Assembly: GCF_030453725.1 (NCBI RefSeq)
Contig: NZ_JAKDJU010000001.1
Coordinates: forward strand, 14,415 to 78,414
DNA: 64,000 nt
Origin: Brevibacterium picturae
Lineage (GTDB): Bacteria; Actinomycetota; Actinomycetes; Actinomycetales; Brevibacteriaceae
Direction of reading: 5' to 3'
Of this stretch, positions 35,876 to 43,107 are shown piece by piece (positions within the stretch are counted from its first letter, which is position 1; each line of letters begins with the position of its first letter). The translations under genes were made by a program, and so were the position numbers. The notes under the pieces were generated by a model. The model was given only the letters and a program-made list of their open reading frames with translations. It was not told where the DNA came from and made no database searches.

Positions 35876-36060
35876 GGCGCCCTGGGGCGCTGGGGAGCTT
35901 GCGGAGCTGGGGTGCTTGCGGGGCTGGGCCTGTGCGGCGCTGTGGTTCTGGGGCGCTTGCGGGGCTGTGGCTGCTTGCGGGGCCGTGGCTCTGGGTCTGT
36001 GCGCTGCGGGGCTGGGCCAGTGCGGCGCTGCGGCGCTGGGCCTGTGCGCAGTGTGCTGTG
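35876..36060. repeat. A-poor, G/T-rich degenerate repeat block
   Basis: After the ktrA stop come about 185 bases with very little A on the plus strand, built from variants of GCTTGCGGGGCTG and GGGCTGGGCC. One 22-base segment (35921-35942) recurs at 36009-36030 with one difference, and a third partial copy starts near 36033. Open frames run through it in several phases as an artefact of the repeats. No gene is supported. It borders the first hairpin element. Confidence 0.75.
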
Positions 36061-36120
36061 CGCGGGACCGTTGCGGTGCGGACACCAAACGCGCGCGGCA
36101 CAGCAGGGCAGATAGGATCC

Positions 36121-36178
36121 GCTTGCCGAACGTGCTCAGGTAGGGCACACATGACGAACGAATACACGTTTGGCAAGC
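36121..36178. repeat. Hairpin element, copy 1
   Basis: Outer arms GCTTGCCGAAC (36121-36131) and GTTTGGCAAGC (36168-36178) pair over 11 positions with one G-U. Inside is a small hairpin GTGC-N9-GCAC (36132-36148) and then ACACATGACGAACGAAT. From 36132 to 36178 it aligns without gaps to 37584-37630 at 39 of 47 positions. The function and the transcribed strand, if any, are unknown. Confidence 0.7.
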
Positions 36179-36232
36179 TGAAGCTCCGCAATTGGACTTC
36201 ACAGCTTCGCAGGAGCGATTCACCACGTCTGC

Positions 36233-37288
36233 TCAGCGGCTCCGGGCGGCGCGCAGCCACGGTGCTTGACCGAACAGTTTGGTGGCCAGGGCTTCCAGAT
36301 CGAGAGTTTCATCGAAGCTGAGTCGGATGATTCGATACCCCATCGCGATGAGCCGGTTGTACTGTGCCGATTCTTTTCGCATGAGTGAGAACCCGTGGTC
36401 GACGTACTTCGTGACACCATCAACAAGGATGATCGTCTTCGTCTCCCTGTGCATGAAATCAACTCGCGCGATGTGGCGACTGCCATCGAACACATCGACT
36501 TGCTGATCGAAACCCTCAATCTTCAGGAGCGCAAGGTTATAGCCGCATCTGCTTTCAGCGTAGCTCTCCGACAGCGGCCCGACGCCGACCAGGAGACGTT
36601 CCGCCCGCGTCTGGCCTTTCGAGAGCCTTCGGAGCGCCGGAACAAAACTCTCCTCCATCTTCGCCCGAGCCATCAACTCGGTGTTCTTCGGATAACCGAA
36701 TCGCGCCGCATTGTCGGCGTTGATGTCCGAACCGAACACCGCCTTTCGCAGGACCCTCTCCAGCGCGGCAAATGCCTCCGGCTCCCCGAGCTGGCCGATG
36801 AGATCGAATGCCGTCCTGACGGGTGCGGTGAGTGCCAGTTTGCCGATGTGGACTGTGTCTTCTGCCGGTATCGACTTGGTCGTGCGGGAGAGATCATTGC
36901 TCTTCCACCTCAGGGAGGGGTTCGCCACATGGATCAGACCACGAGGCGGCCGGTACAGCGGCAGATCATGGATGTAGGCCGCCGAGACTCCGCACACCAC
37001 ATCGTCGTTCCGGTACAGCGGATATGACGCGACCCGCAGCTTCTCGATCGTGTCGAGGAGAGTGAAGCTCTTGCGTCCCGACGCGTCCGTCTGAGCACCA
37101 ACCTGCTCTATCCACGCATCGTCACTGATGAGGTTCCCAATTCTGCTGTGACGTGGGTTCTGGCACCTGGCGACGATCGAGTACATCCCGTGTGTGAGCT
37201 TGAGCAGGCAACAGCCGACCGCACTTCTGATGGCCCGGCTGAGAACCCCTTGGGCATTCAGTTGTCGAGTTCGCACAATGTTGTACAT
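36233..37288 (-). CDS. DUF559/AbiEi-like protein with Vsr-type nuclease fold
   Basis: A protein of 351 residues. The N-terminal part resembles the AbiEi-type winged helix plus a middle domain (GVSAAYIHDLPLYRPP; GKLALTAPVRTAFDLIGQLGEPEAFAALERVLR), and the C-terminal part is the DUF559 restriction-fold domain: ARVDFMHRETKTIILVDG, then NRLIAMGYRIIRLSFDE. Many such genes sit in accessory regions and may be defence or toxin-antitoxin relatives. In active members I expect a Glu before the DG of the second strand; here that position is Leu (ILVDG), so nuclease activity may be lost. It lies alone between two hairpin elements, next to a tRNA gene, and has no partner toxin gene. Confidence 0.7.
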   Translation of the reverse strand: MYNIVRTRQLNAQGVLSRAIRSAVGCCLLKLTHGMYSIVARCQNPRHSRIGNLISDDAWIEQVGAQTDASGRKSFTLLDTIEKLRVASYPLYRNDDVVCGVSAAYIHDLPLYRPPRGLIHVANPSLRWKSNDLSRTTKSIPAEDTVHIGKLALTAPVRTAFDLIGQLGEPEAFAALERVLRKAVFGSDINADNAARFGYPKNTELMARAKMEESFVPALRRLSKGQTRAERLLVGVGPLSESYAESRCGYNLALLKIEGFDQQVDVFDGSRHIARVDFMHRETKTIILVDGVTKYVDHGFSLMRKESAQYNRLIAMGYRIIRLSFDETLDLEALATKLFGQAPWLRAARSR

Positions 37289-37564
37289 GAGTCAATGCTC
37301 GAGCTCGGACCCGGCGCCATTCAAGAGACTCGCACATCCCTGTGGAAACCGGTACTTCGTCCACAGGCATGATGCACGCGAGTCCATATGTCATCCACGA
37401 TGAAACGAACACGAGTCAGCAGCGGGCACTGCGAGGGCACAATGGGCACCGGGACAGCCAGAGACGCAGGACGAAGCGAAGAAATCACCACCGCCGGGCT
37501 GGCACAGTACCAATGACTGCCTGTCCTTCTCGCGTTGCGCGGTGCCGACTTCTGATGGCGGCCT
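37289..37564. other. Gap upstream of the DUF559-like gene
   Basis: These 276 bases hold no gene that I can support. They contain the presumed promoter region of the leftward DUF559-like gene but no convincing -10/-35 pair. Base composition is less GC-rich than the flanking operons, in keeping with an accessory patch. Confidence 0.4.
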
Positions 37565-37638
37565 GCACAACCGCTGGACATAAGTGCGCGGGTAGAGCAC
37601 ACATGACGAACGAATGCATGTTCGCCTAGCGGTTGTGC
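37565..37638. repeat. Hairpin element, copy 2
   Basis: Perfect 11-base arms GCACAACCGCT (37565-37575) and AGCGGTTGTGC (37628-37638) enclose the same core as copy 1: small hairpin GTGC-N9-GCAC (37584-37600) and then ACACATGACGAACGAAT. The outer arms are unrelated in sequence to those of copy 1 but are again complementary. ACGAATGCATGTTCGC at 37610-37625 also resembles an actinobacterial LexA box. Confidence 0.7.
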
Positions 37639-37679
37639 TCTTCGGCGCAGGCAGGGCCTCAGAAAAGACTGGAACGCCT

Positions 37680-37736
37680 CAGAATGGGCGACCGGAAAGA
37701 GCCACTGGAATGGGCGACCGGAAAGAGCCACTGGAG
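37680..37736. repeat. 26-bp tandem repeat derived from the tRNA-Gly 3' end
   Basis: TGGGCGACCGGAAAGAGCCA starts at 37685 and again at 37711 (period 26). The third unit in register, from 37737, is the 3' end of the tRNA-Gly gene itself: TGGAATGGGCGACCGGAA (37706-37723) matches the tRNA's TGGAGCGGGCGACGGGAA at 15 of 18 positions. On the tRNA strand the T-arm/acceptor/CCA end is thus followed by two imperfect copies of itself. Confidence 0.85.
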
Positions 37737-37805
37737 CGGGCGACGGGAATCGAACCCGCGTCATCGGCTTGGGAAGCCGAGGCTCTACCATTAAGCTACG
37801 CCCGC
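37732..37805 (-). tRNA. tRNA-Gly (anticodon CCC), CCA encoded
   Basis: On the minus strand the gene runs from GCGGGCG at 37805 to the encoded CCA at 37734-37732, 74 bases. The acceptor stem GCGGGCG/CGCCCGC pairs fully, the D-arm is AGCTTAATGGTAGAGC, and the anticodon stem CTCGGC/GCCGAT (TCGGC/GCCGA pairs) holds the loop TTCCCAA, giving anticodon CCC. The T-arm CGGGTTCGATTCCCG is canonical. It reads GGG codons. A possible -10 TATACA lies on the minus strand at 37891-37886. Its 3' end is the seed of the tandem repeat alongside. Confidence 0.95.
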
Positions 37806-37969
37806 ATATCGCCGCCGGGAAGCAGGCCCACCAGCACTGATGATGTGCTGCGACAATGGGTCACCCCTGACGACTCGCTCCCCAGTGTATATCCTCGGCA
37901 CGAAGTCGAGGCACGGTGGCCCCACCTTCCTGCATACGGCCATCTGCGACAACGCCTTTCGCCCGCGCT
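37806..37969. other. Leader region of the tRNA-Gly gene
   Basis: This stretch lies between the actP terminator and the tRNA gene, which is read leftward. It contains a -10-like TATACA (minus strand, 37891 to 37886) about 80 bases before the mature tRNA 5' end. I see no gene in it. Confidence 0.35.
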
Positions 37970-38019
37970 GCGGAAACTTCTGAGGGGGCGGCCACAGCCG
38001 CCCCCTCAGAAGTTTCCGC
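37970..38019. terminator. Strong 23-bp hairpin between actP and tRNA-Gly
   Basis: The arms at 37970-37992 and 37997-38019 are perfectly complementary over 23 bases with a 4-base loop (CACA). The central part is GGGGGCGGC/GCCGCCCCC. There is no T-run, as is common for actinobacterial terminators. It lies 86 bases after the actP stop and before the tRNA gene, both read leftward, so it most likely ends the DUF485-actP transcript. Confidence 0.85.
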
Positions 38020-38033
38020 GCTCGGTGTCCCGC

Positions 38034-38065
38034 TCAGTGCAATGCCACTTTCAGTGCAATGCCAC
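38034..38065. repeat. 15-bp direct repeat after actP
   Basis: TCAGTGCAATGCCAC occurs at 38034-38048 and 38051-38065, a period of 17. It lies between the hairpin terminator and the actP stop, in the 3' untranslated part of that transcript. Confidence 0.8.
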
Positions 38066-38104
38066 GCTGACTGAGCTGCGTCCGATGCGGACGCACCAGC
38101 ACAC

Positions 38105-39751
38105 TCAGTGCTCGTTTGCCTCCTCTGCGCCGAAACCGGTGTGGGCGCGCACGTCCATCTCCGCTGCGAGCTCAGGGCTCTCCTCGGTCTTGTCGGTGAC
38201 AGACGCGATCCAGCCGAGGAGGAAGCCGAGTGGAATCGAGATGATTCCGGGATTCGACAGGGGGAAGATCACGAAGTCAGCGCTCGATATCATCGCGGTC
38301 TCCGAACCGGAGACGACCGGCGAGAACGCGATCAGCAGGATCGCCGATCCCAGACCGCCGTAGATCGACCACACCGCACCGCGCGTGGTGAAGCGCTTCC
38401 AGAACAGCGAGTAGATGATCGTCGGCAGGTTCGCACTGGCCGCGACGGCGAAGGCGAGTGCCACGAGGAACGCGATGTTCTGGCCCTGCACTCCGATGCC
38501 GCCGATGATCGCCACAGCACCGATGACGACGACCGTCCGGCGCGCAATCTTGACCTCCGCATCGGGGTCCTCGACCTTGCCCTTCTTGATGACGCTGGCG
38601 TAGATGTCGTGGGCAAAGGATGCAGCCGCGGTGATTGCAAGACCTGCAACAACCGCGAGGATCGTCGCAAAGGCCACAGCCGAGATGAAGCCCATGAGGA
38701 TGGGCCCGCCGAGGTGGAGCGCCAGCAGCGGTGCCGCCGAATTCACTCCGCCCGGTGCGTTCTCGATCGCGTCGGCACCCACGAGTGCCGCCGCACCGTA
38801 TCCGAGGATGAGGGTGAACAGGTAGAACCCACCGATGAGCCAGATCGCCCAGACGACCGAACGACGAGCCTCCTTCGCTGAAGGCACCGTGTAGAAGCGC
38901 ATCAGGACGTGGGGCAGACCGGCGGTGCCGAGGACCAGCGCAAGCGCCAAGGAGATGAAGTCGAGCGGATTCTCACCGTACTTCTGTCCCGGTTCGAGGA
39001 TGGCCTCGCCCACGCCCGAATTGTTGACTGCTGAAGAGAGCAGCGTCGACAGGTTGAAGCCGTTGAGCGCGAGCACCCAGATGGTCATTGCGAAGGCACC
39101 GAGGATGAGCAGCACCGCTTTGACGATCTGCACCCAGGTCGTTCCCTTCATCCCGCCGACGAGCACGTAGATGATCATGAGCGCACCGACCACGGCGACG
39201 ACCAGCGATTGGCCGACCTTGCCGTCGATGCCCATGAGCAGCGACACCAGGCCACCGGCTCCGGCCATCTGGGCCAGTAGATAGAAGAAGCAGACCGCCA
39301 GGGTCGACAGGGCTGCCGCCATCCGCACAGGGCGCTGTTTGAGGCGGAACGACAGCACGTCGGCCATCGTGAACTTGCCCGTGTTGCGCATCAGCTCTGC
39401 GACGATGAGCAGGGCGACGAGCCAGGCGACGAGGAAGCCGATCGAGTACAGGAAGCCGTCGTAGCCGTTGACCGCGATGGCGCCGCAGATGCCCAGGAAC
39501 GAGGCCGCAGACAGGTAGTCACCTGAGATCGCGAATCCGTTCTGCGGGCCGGTGAAGGACCTGCCGCCCGCGTAGTAGTCGGAGGCCGACTTGTTGTTCC
39601 GGCTGGCTCGCAGGACGATGAACATCGTCACCGCGACGAAAGCCGCGAAGATCGTGATGTTGAGAACCGGGTTGTTCTCGACCTCGGTCACGCCTTGGGA
39701 CACTTTGTCGAGACTGGAAGCGAAGAGGTCTCCTATGGCGACTGTGCTCAT
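38105..39751 (-). CDS. actP: ActP/MctC-like sodium:solute symporter (acetate uptake)
   Basis: A membrane protein of 548 residues with about 13 helices, of the sodium:solute symporter family. Segments such as SASDYYAGGRSFTGPQNGFAISGDYLSAASFLG, FTMADVLSFRLKQRPVR and AGAGGLVSLLMG are typical of the acetate/pyruvate symporter branch (ActP, MctC). It takes up short monocarboxylates with a cation. Its start overlaps the DUF485 gene by 4 bases. A RamA-like regulator is encoded divergently, which supports a role in acetate use. Confidence 0.9.
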   Translation of the reverse strand: MSTVAIGDLFASSLDKVSQGVTEVENNPVLNITIFAAFVAVTMFIVLRASRNNKSASDYYAGGRSFTGPQNGFAISGDYLSAASFLGICGAIAVNGYDGFLYSIGFLVAWLVALLIVAELMRNTGKFTMADVLSFRLKQRPVRMAAALSTLAVCFFYLLAQMAGAGGLVSLLMGIDGKVGQSLVVAVVGALMIIYVLVGGMKGTTWVQIVKAVLLILGAFAMTIWVLALNGFNLSTLLSSAVNNSGVGEAILEPGQKYGENPLDFISLALALVLGTAGLPHVLMRFYTVPSAKEARRSVVWAIWLIGGFYLFTLILGYGAAALVGADAIENAPGGVNSAAPLLALHLGGPILMGFISAVAFATILAVVAGLAITAAASFAHDIYASVIKKGKVEDPDAEVKIARRTVVVIGAVAIIGGIGVQGQNIAFLVALAFAVAASANLPTIIYSLFWKRFTTRGAVWSIYGGLGSAILLIAFSPVVSGSETAMISSADFVIFPLSNPGIISIPLGFLLGWIASVTDKTEESPELAAEMDVRAHTGFGAEEANEH

Positions 39752-40089
39752 GGGGTGGTTCCTTCCGACTGCTGCTGGAGGCGTTCACGGATCGCCGAGG
39801 CCGGCGGATCGAGTTTCTTGTTCGCGAACGAGACGTAGAACATCGTGATCGCGAAGGTCGTCACGAACTGCAGGAGTCCGAGGATCAGCCCGAGGTTGAT
39901 CTCACCGATGACCTTCGTGGACATGAAATCGTGCGCGTAGGTGCTCAGGATGACGTAGAGGAAGTACCACGCCATGAATCCGATCGACAGTGGTATCACC
40001 ACCGAGAACCGTTTGCGCTTGAGTGCTTTGAATTCGGGATTCTCCTCTTCGACGAGGAAATCGACCCGAGTACTGACGGGATCGGTCAT
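39748..40089 (-). CDS. DUF485 membrane protein, symporter partner
   Basis: A protein of 113 residues with two membrane helices: RKRFSVVIPLSIGFMAWYFLYVILSTYAHDFM and INLGLILGLLQFVTTFAITMFYVSFANKKLDP, the pattern of DUF485 (YjcH family). Such genes nearly always precede actP and the protein is thought to assist the symporter. A GGAGAA lies 6 bases before the ATG. It is the first gene of this leftward pair. Confidence 0.9.
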   Translation of the reverse strand: MTDPVSTRVDFLVEEENPEFKALKRKRFSVVIPLSIGFMAWYFLYVILSTYAHDFMSTKVIGEINLGLILGLLQFVTTFAITMFYVSFANKKLDPPASAIRERLQQQSEGTTP

Positions 40090-40172
40090 TGCTTCTCCAT
40101 TCGAAACGTGCGTCGAGCATCAGTGGTCTGAATCACACAGCTTTAAACTAACGGTCAGTTGGCGCTGGGGAA

Positions 40173-40200
40173 TACCACCGAAAGTTGGTAGCTTGTTCAC
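40173..40200 (+). promoter_or_regulatory. Dyad and leaderless-type promoter of the LuxR-family gene
   Basis: TACCACC (40173-40179) and GTTGGTA (40184-40190) form a near-perfect dyad (6 of 7 pairs). It runs into the -10 box TAGCTT at 40189-40194, which lies 6 bases before the ATG. A protein bound to the dyad would block the promoter, so autoregulation is plausible. Confidence 0.5.
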
Positions 40201-41082
40201 ATGAATGCCAAAACCAGAGAATCTCGGGCGCTGAAGACCGAATCACGTCGACTCTATGTCGAGGCCATCGACTCTCTGCATCGAAGCGGGACCGGTGATG
40301 TCGTCTTCGGCGGCATGGTCGAAGGAGGCGAGGTCTCCGTGCAAGCAGTGGCCGGAGGGGGCAAAGATCGCCTCTCCTCGCTCATCGTCAGCTCCGGACG
40401 CGGGCTCGGCGGACGGGCGCTGACAGAAGGCACCCCACAGCTGACGAAGGACTACGGACTCGACCCCTTCATCACCCATCATTACGACGAAGAGATCCTC
40501 GGCGAGGGAATCAAGGTTCTCATCGCCGTCCCGACGCTGCGCGGCGGTGACGTCACTGGCATGATCTACTGCGGTCATCGCATGAACTACAACTCTGCGG
40601 CGCCGCAGACGAGCGACCTGGTCAAACGTGTCAGGCAGCTGTCAGTGGATCTGGGTCGGCTCGATCAGCCCCCACAACCCGAGGAACCAGTCGAGCCCGA
40701 GCGCCTGTACTCCGATCTCGAGTCCTCGAGCAGGGAAGCTCTGCGCCGCACCTATGCGGAGCTGCGCTCGATCCGTTCAGGCGTCGATGAGACCGAGATG
40801 CGCCAGCGACTGACCGTCGTGGAGAACCGCCTGGCCGATATCCTCTCCGGCCACAATTCAGATCTGTTCCCGAACCCGACGCCCACTGTCAGCCTCTCCC
40901 CCAGGGAAACCGACATTCTCTCGCATGTGGCATTGGGATGGTCGAATGTCCGGATCGCCGAGGGGCTGGGACTGCGGGAGTCGACCGTGAAGTCCTACCT
41001 GAATACGGCCATGGTCAAACTTTCGGCCGGCACCCGGCATGAGGCGGTGTCCATCGCAAGGTCGGCCGGGGCCCTTCCCTGA
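40201..41082 (+). CDS. GAF-LuxR-type regulator, RamA-like
   Basis: A protein of 293 residues. Residues about 40-155 form a GAF-like sensor domain (GGKDRLSSLIVSSGRGLGGRALTEG; VPTLRGGDVTGMIYCG). Residues about 228-290 are a LuxR-type helix-turn-helix: LSPRETDILSHVALGWSNVRIAEGLGLRESTVKSYLNTAMVKL. This is the layout of RamA, the acetate-metabolism regulator of Corynebacterium glutamicum. Being divergent from DUF485-actP, it probably controls acetate uptake and itself. The ligand is not known. Confidence 0.87.
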   Translation: MNAKTRESRALKTESRRLYVEAIDSLHRSGTGDVVFGGMVEGGEVSVQAVAGGGKDRLSSLIVSSGRGLGGRALTEGTPQLTKDYGLDPFITHHYDEEILGEGIKVLIAVPTLRGGDVTGMIYCGHRMNYNSAAPQTSDLVKRVRQLSVDLGRLDQPPQPEEPVEPERLYSDLESSSREALRRTYAELRSIRSGVDETEMRQRLTVVENRLADILSGHNSDLFPNPTPTVSLSPRETDILSHVALGWSNVRIAEGLGLRESTVKSYLNTAMVKLSAGTRHEAVSIARSAGALP

Positions 41083-41127
41083 TTCGCACTGCCGCGCTGC
41101 CCCGGGCTGCCGGGTTGGCCTTGGCTA

Positions 41128-41964
41128 TCAGCCGTTGATGACCTCGGAGTTCTCCTTCTCCATCTCGAGGGAGCGGTCGCCCGCGGCCTGCGCAGCCGCC
41201 TCGGCGATGTCGAAGATTCCCGCATCGATGAAGGTGTTCAGCCCGGCGAGTGTGGTACCGCCCTTGCTGGACACGGCCTGCCGCAGTGCGCTTGGGTCCG
41301 GCTTCTCGGTCAGGAGCCGTCCGGCTCCGTCTGCGGTGGCCACGACCATCTGCTTGGCGGTCTCCTCGCTCAGCCCCATCTTCACACCGGCCGCGATCAT
41401 CGTCTCCGCCAGGAGGAAGAAGTAGGCCACACCTGAACCGGAGATCCCGGTCATGGCGGGAATCTCGGTCTCGTCCAGTTCCACGACGAGACCGGCCCCG
41501 GACAGCAGGGCCCGCAGAGTCTCCGCGGTCGTCTCGGCCACCTCGGCGGAGGGGGCCAGCGCAATGACGCCGCGCCCGATGGAGCTGGGGGTGTTGGGCA
41601 TGATGCGCACGATCGGGCTCTCGGGAGCCAGAGCGGCCAGGTCGGCCATGGCGACGCCGGCGGCCATCGACACGAGCACTGTGTCGGCGCTCAGGCTCGG
41701 GGCCAGGTCCCGCACTGTCTCGGCCATCATCCAGGGTTTGACCCCGAGGAAGACGAAGTCAGCGCCTGCGGCGGCTTTCCGGTTGGCCTCGGCATCGTCC
41801 TCCGCCGAGGTGACGGTGGCGCTCGGGAGTTCCGTTGCGAGTCGCTTCGCCGAGGCGGCCGAGTTCGTTGTCGCGCGAACGTCGAGCTTCTCGTCGGCGC
41901 TCAGGATTCCCTTGATCAGTGCCGTGCCCATGTTTCCGGTGCCGATGGAGGCGATGGAGGTCAA
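41128..41964 (-). CDS. proC: Pyrroline-5-carboxylate reductase ProC
   Basis: A protein of 278 residues. The NAD(P)H motif IGTGNMG is at residues 7-13, then FLGVKPWMM, and the C-terminal signature GISGSGVAYFFLLAETMIAAGVK and SKGGTTLAGL. It makes proline from pyrroline-5-carboxylate in the cytoplasm. The start is taken as TTG at 41964, because AGGCAGG lies 7 bases before it and the Rossmann fold begins directly after; the open frame further upstream (to 42096) does not resemble the family. It follows the isomerase gene by 55 bases. Confidence 0.92.
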   Translation of the reverse strand: MTSIASIGTGNMGTALIKGILSADEKLDVRATTNSAASAKRLATELPSATVTSAEDDAEANRKAAAGADFVFLGVKPWMMAETVRDLAPSLSADTVLVSMAAGVAMADLAALAPESPIVRIMPNTPSSIGRGVIALAPSAEVAETTAETLRALLSGAGLVVELDETEIPAMTGISGSGVAYFFLLAETMIAAGVKMGLSEETAKQMVVATADGAGRLLTEKPDPSALRQAVSSKGGTTLAGLNTFIDAGIFDIAEAAAQAAGDRSLEMEKENSEVING

Positions 41965-42019
41965 ATCAGACCTGCCTTTCTGTGGTTGTTCGATGTTCGT
42001 TGACTGGTTCGTGGTGCGT

Positions 42020-43033
42020 TCAGAAGTTCGACTGTTCGTCGTTGGCGCGCATCTCACTCGTACGGGTTTCGCTCGTACGCACATGACTCGAGGCATTGCG
42101 GTGGCTGTCCTCGGTCTCGAGCCCGAGGTGGGTGCGGGCGAAGGCGAGGGAGTCGACGAGCATCTGCTCCCTGGTGGACTTCTTCGACACGAAGCGCGTG
42201 TTGACTTCGACGACGACGTCGCCGGACCAGTTGCGTTTGGCCAGAAGCTGCAGGGTTTCGGCCACAGGCATGGTGCCGGCGCCGGGGATCAGGTGTTCGT
42301 CCTTGAGGGATCCGGAGCCGTCGGTGAGGTGGACGTGGCGCAGTTTGTCGAAGATCTCCGACACGGTTTCGACGGCATTCATTCCGGCCGTCGAGGCATG
42401 GGAGAAGTCGAAGGTCAGCGCATCGTAGTCCTCGTCGAGGGGATTCCAGTCGGGATAGTAGACGAGGACCTCGCGCACGCCAGCGCGCCAGGGGTACATG
42501 TTCTCCACAGCGAGAACGACTCCGGTCTCCTCCGACACCTGCCGCACGCCATCGACGAACCCCAGAGCATACTCCCCCTGCCACCGAAACGGCGGGTGCA
42601 GCACCACGGTCTTGGCTCCGACCGCCTTGGCAAGGTTCGCGGTGATGCGCAGCTTCTCCCAGTGGTCCTTGTGCAGAACGCGAGGCAGGAAGAGCAGGGT
42701 CGGCGCATGCAGTGACATCACTTCGAGACCGGTGTCTGCGGCCAGACCGTTGATGAGGTCGACATCCCGTGTCTCGGCATTGTGGGTGACCATGATCTCG
42801 ACACCGTCGTAGCCGAGCTTGGCCGCTTGGGAGAAAGTCTCGGCCACGGTCATCGGCGACACCGAGGAGCTCGAGAGGCCGATTCGGATCCGGTGCTCCG
42901 AACTGTGCTGAGTCTCGTGGTCGTAGACCTCATGGCTGTCGAAGTACTCACGGTGCCGTCGCGAATTGGACCGCGCGGAATTCTTGGCGGTGTACACCTT
43001 GCGTGCTGACTTCGACCGTTTCGCCCTGCTCAT
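42020..43033 (-). CDS. TIM-barrel sugar phosphate isomerase/epimerase family protein
   Basis: A protein of 337 residues. After about 45 basic residues comes an AP-endonuclease-2-like TIM barrel: AAKLGYDGVEIMV, MSLHAPTLLF, VVLHPPFRWQ, AVENMYPW and VHLTDGSGSLKDEHLIPGAG, with the usual His/Glu/Asp metal ligands. The substrate is unknown; the family is widespread beside proC in actinobacteria. I chose ATG at 43033, because TAAACT lies 7 bases before it; an upstream ATG at 43063 has a GAGGGAA site and is a real alternative. Confidence 0.8.
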   Translation of the reverse strand: MSRAKRSKSARKVYTAKNSARSNSRRHREYFDSHEVYDHETQHSSEHRIRIGLSSSSVSPMTVAETFSQAAKLGYDGVEIMVTHNAETRDVDLINGLAADTGLEVMSLHAPTLLFLPRVLHKDHWEKLRITANLAKAVGAKTVVLHPPFRWQGEYALGFVDGVRQVSEETGVVLAVENMYPWRAGVREVLVYYPDWNPLDEDYDALTFDFSHASTAGMNAVETVSEIFDKLRHVHLTDGSGSLKDEHLIPGAGTMPVAETLQLLAKRNWSGDVVVEVNTRFVSKKSTREQMLVDSLAFARTHLGLETEDSHRNASSHVRTSETRTSEMRANDEQSNF

Positions 43034-43107
43034 CTCACCCAGTTTAGCCCTCGAAGATTCCATATTCCCTCAGAAAGCATAAGCCCTGAAGTCGCTAAAC
43101 TGGATCA
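43034..43107. promoter_or_regulatory. Divergent TAAACT promoters of the isomerase and GNAT genes
   Basis: Identical -10 boxes TAAACT lie on the minus strand (43046 to 43041), 7 bases before the isomerase ATG, and on the plus strand (43096-43101), 6 bases before the GNAT ATG. Both would give leaderless mRNAs. Confidence 0.6.

Noticed and set aside
35772..36143. Open frames giving Gly/Cys/Leu- or Ala/Pro/Gln-rich repeats after ktrA
   Set aside because: Several phases and both strands are open because of the low-complexity DNA. None has a start with a ribosome-binding site and all run into or out of ktrA.
36121..36178. An integron attC site
   Set aside because: The outer arms end in GAAC and GTTT, somewhat like attC core sites, but they do not fit RYYYAAC/GTTRRRY, the second copy fits less well, and no integrase gene is near.
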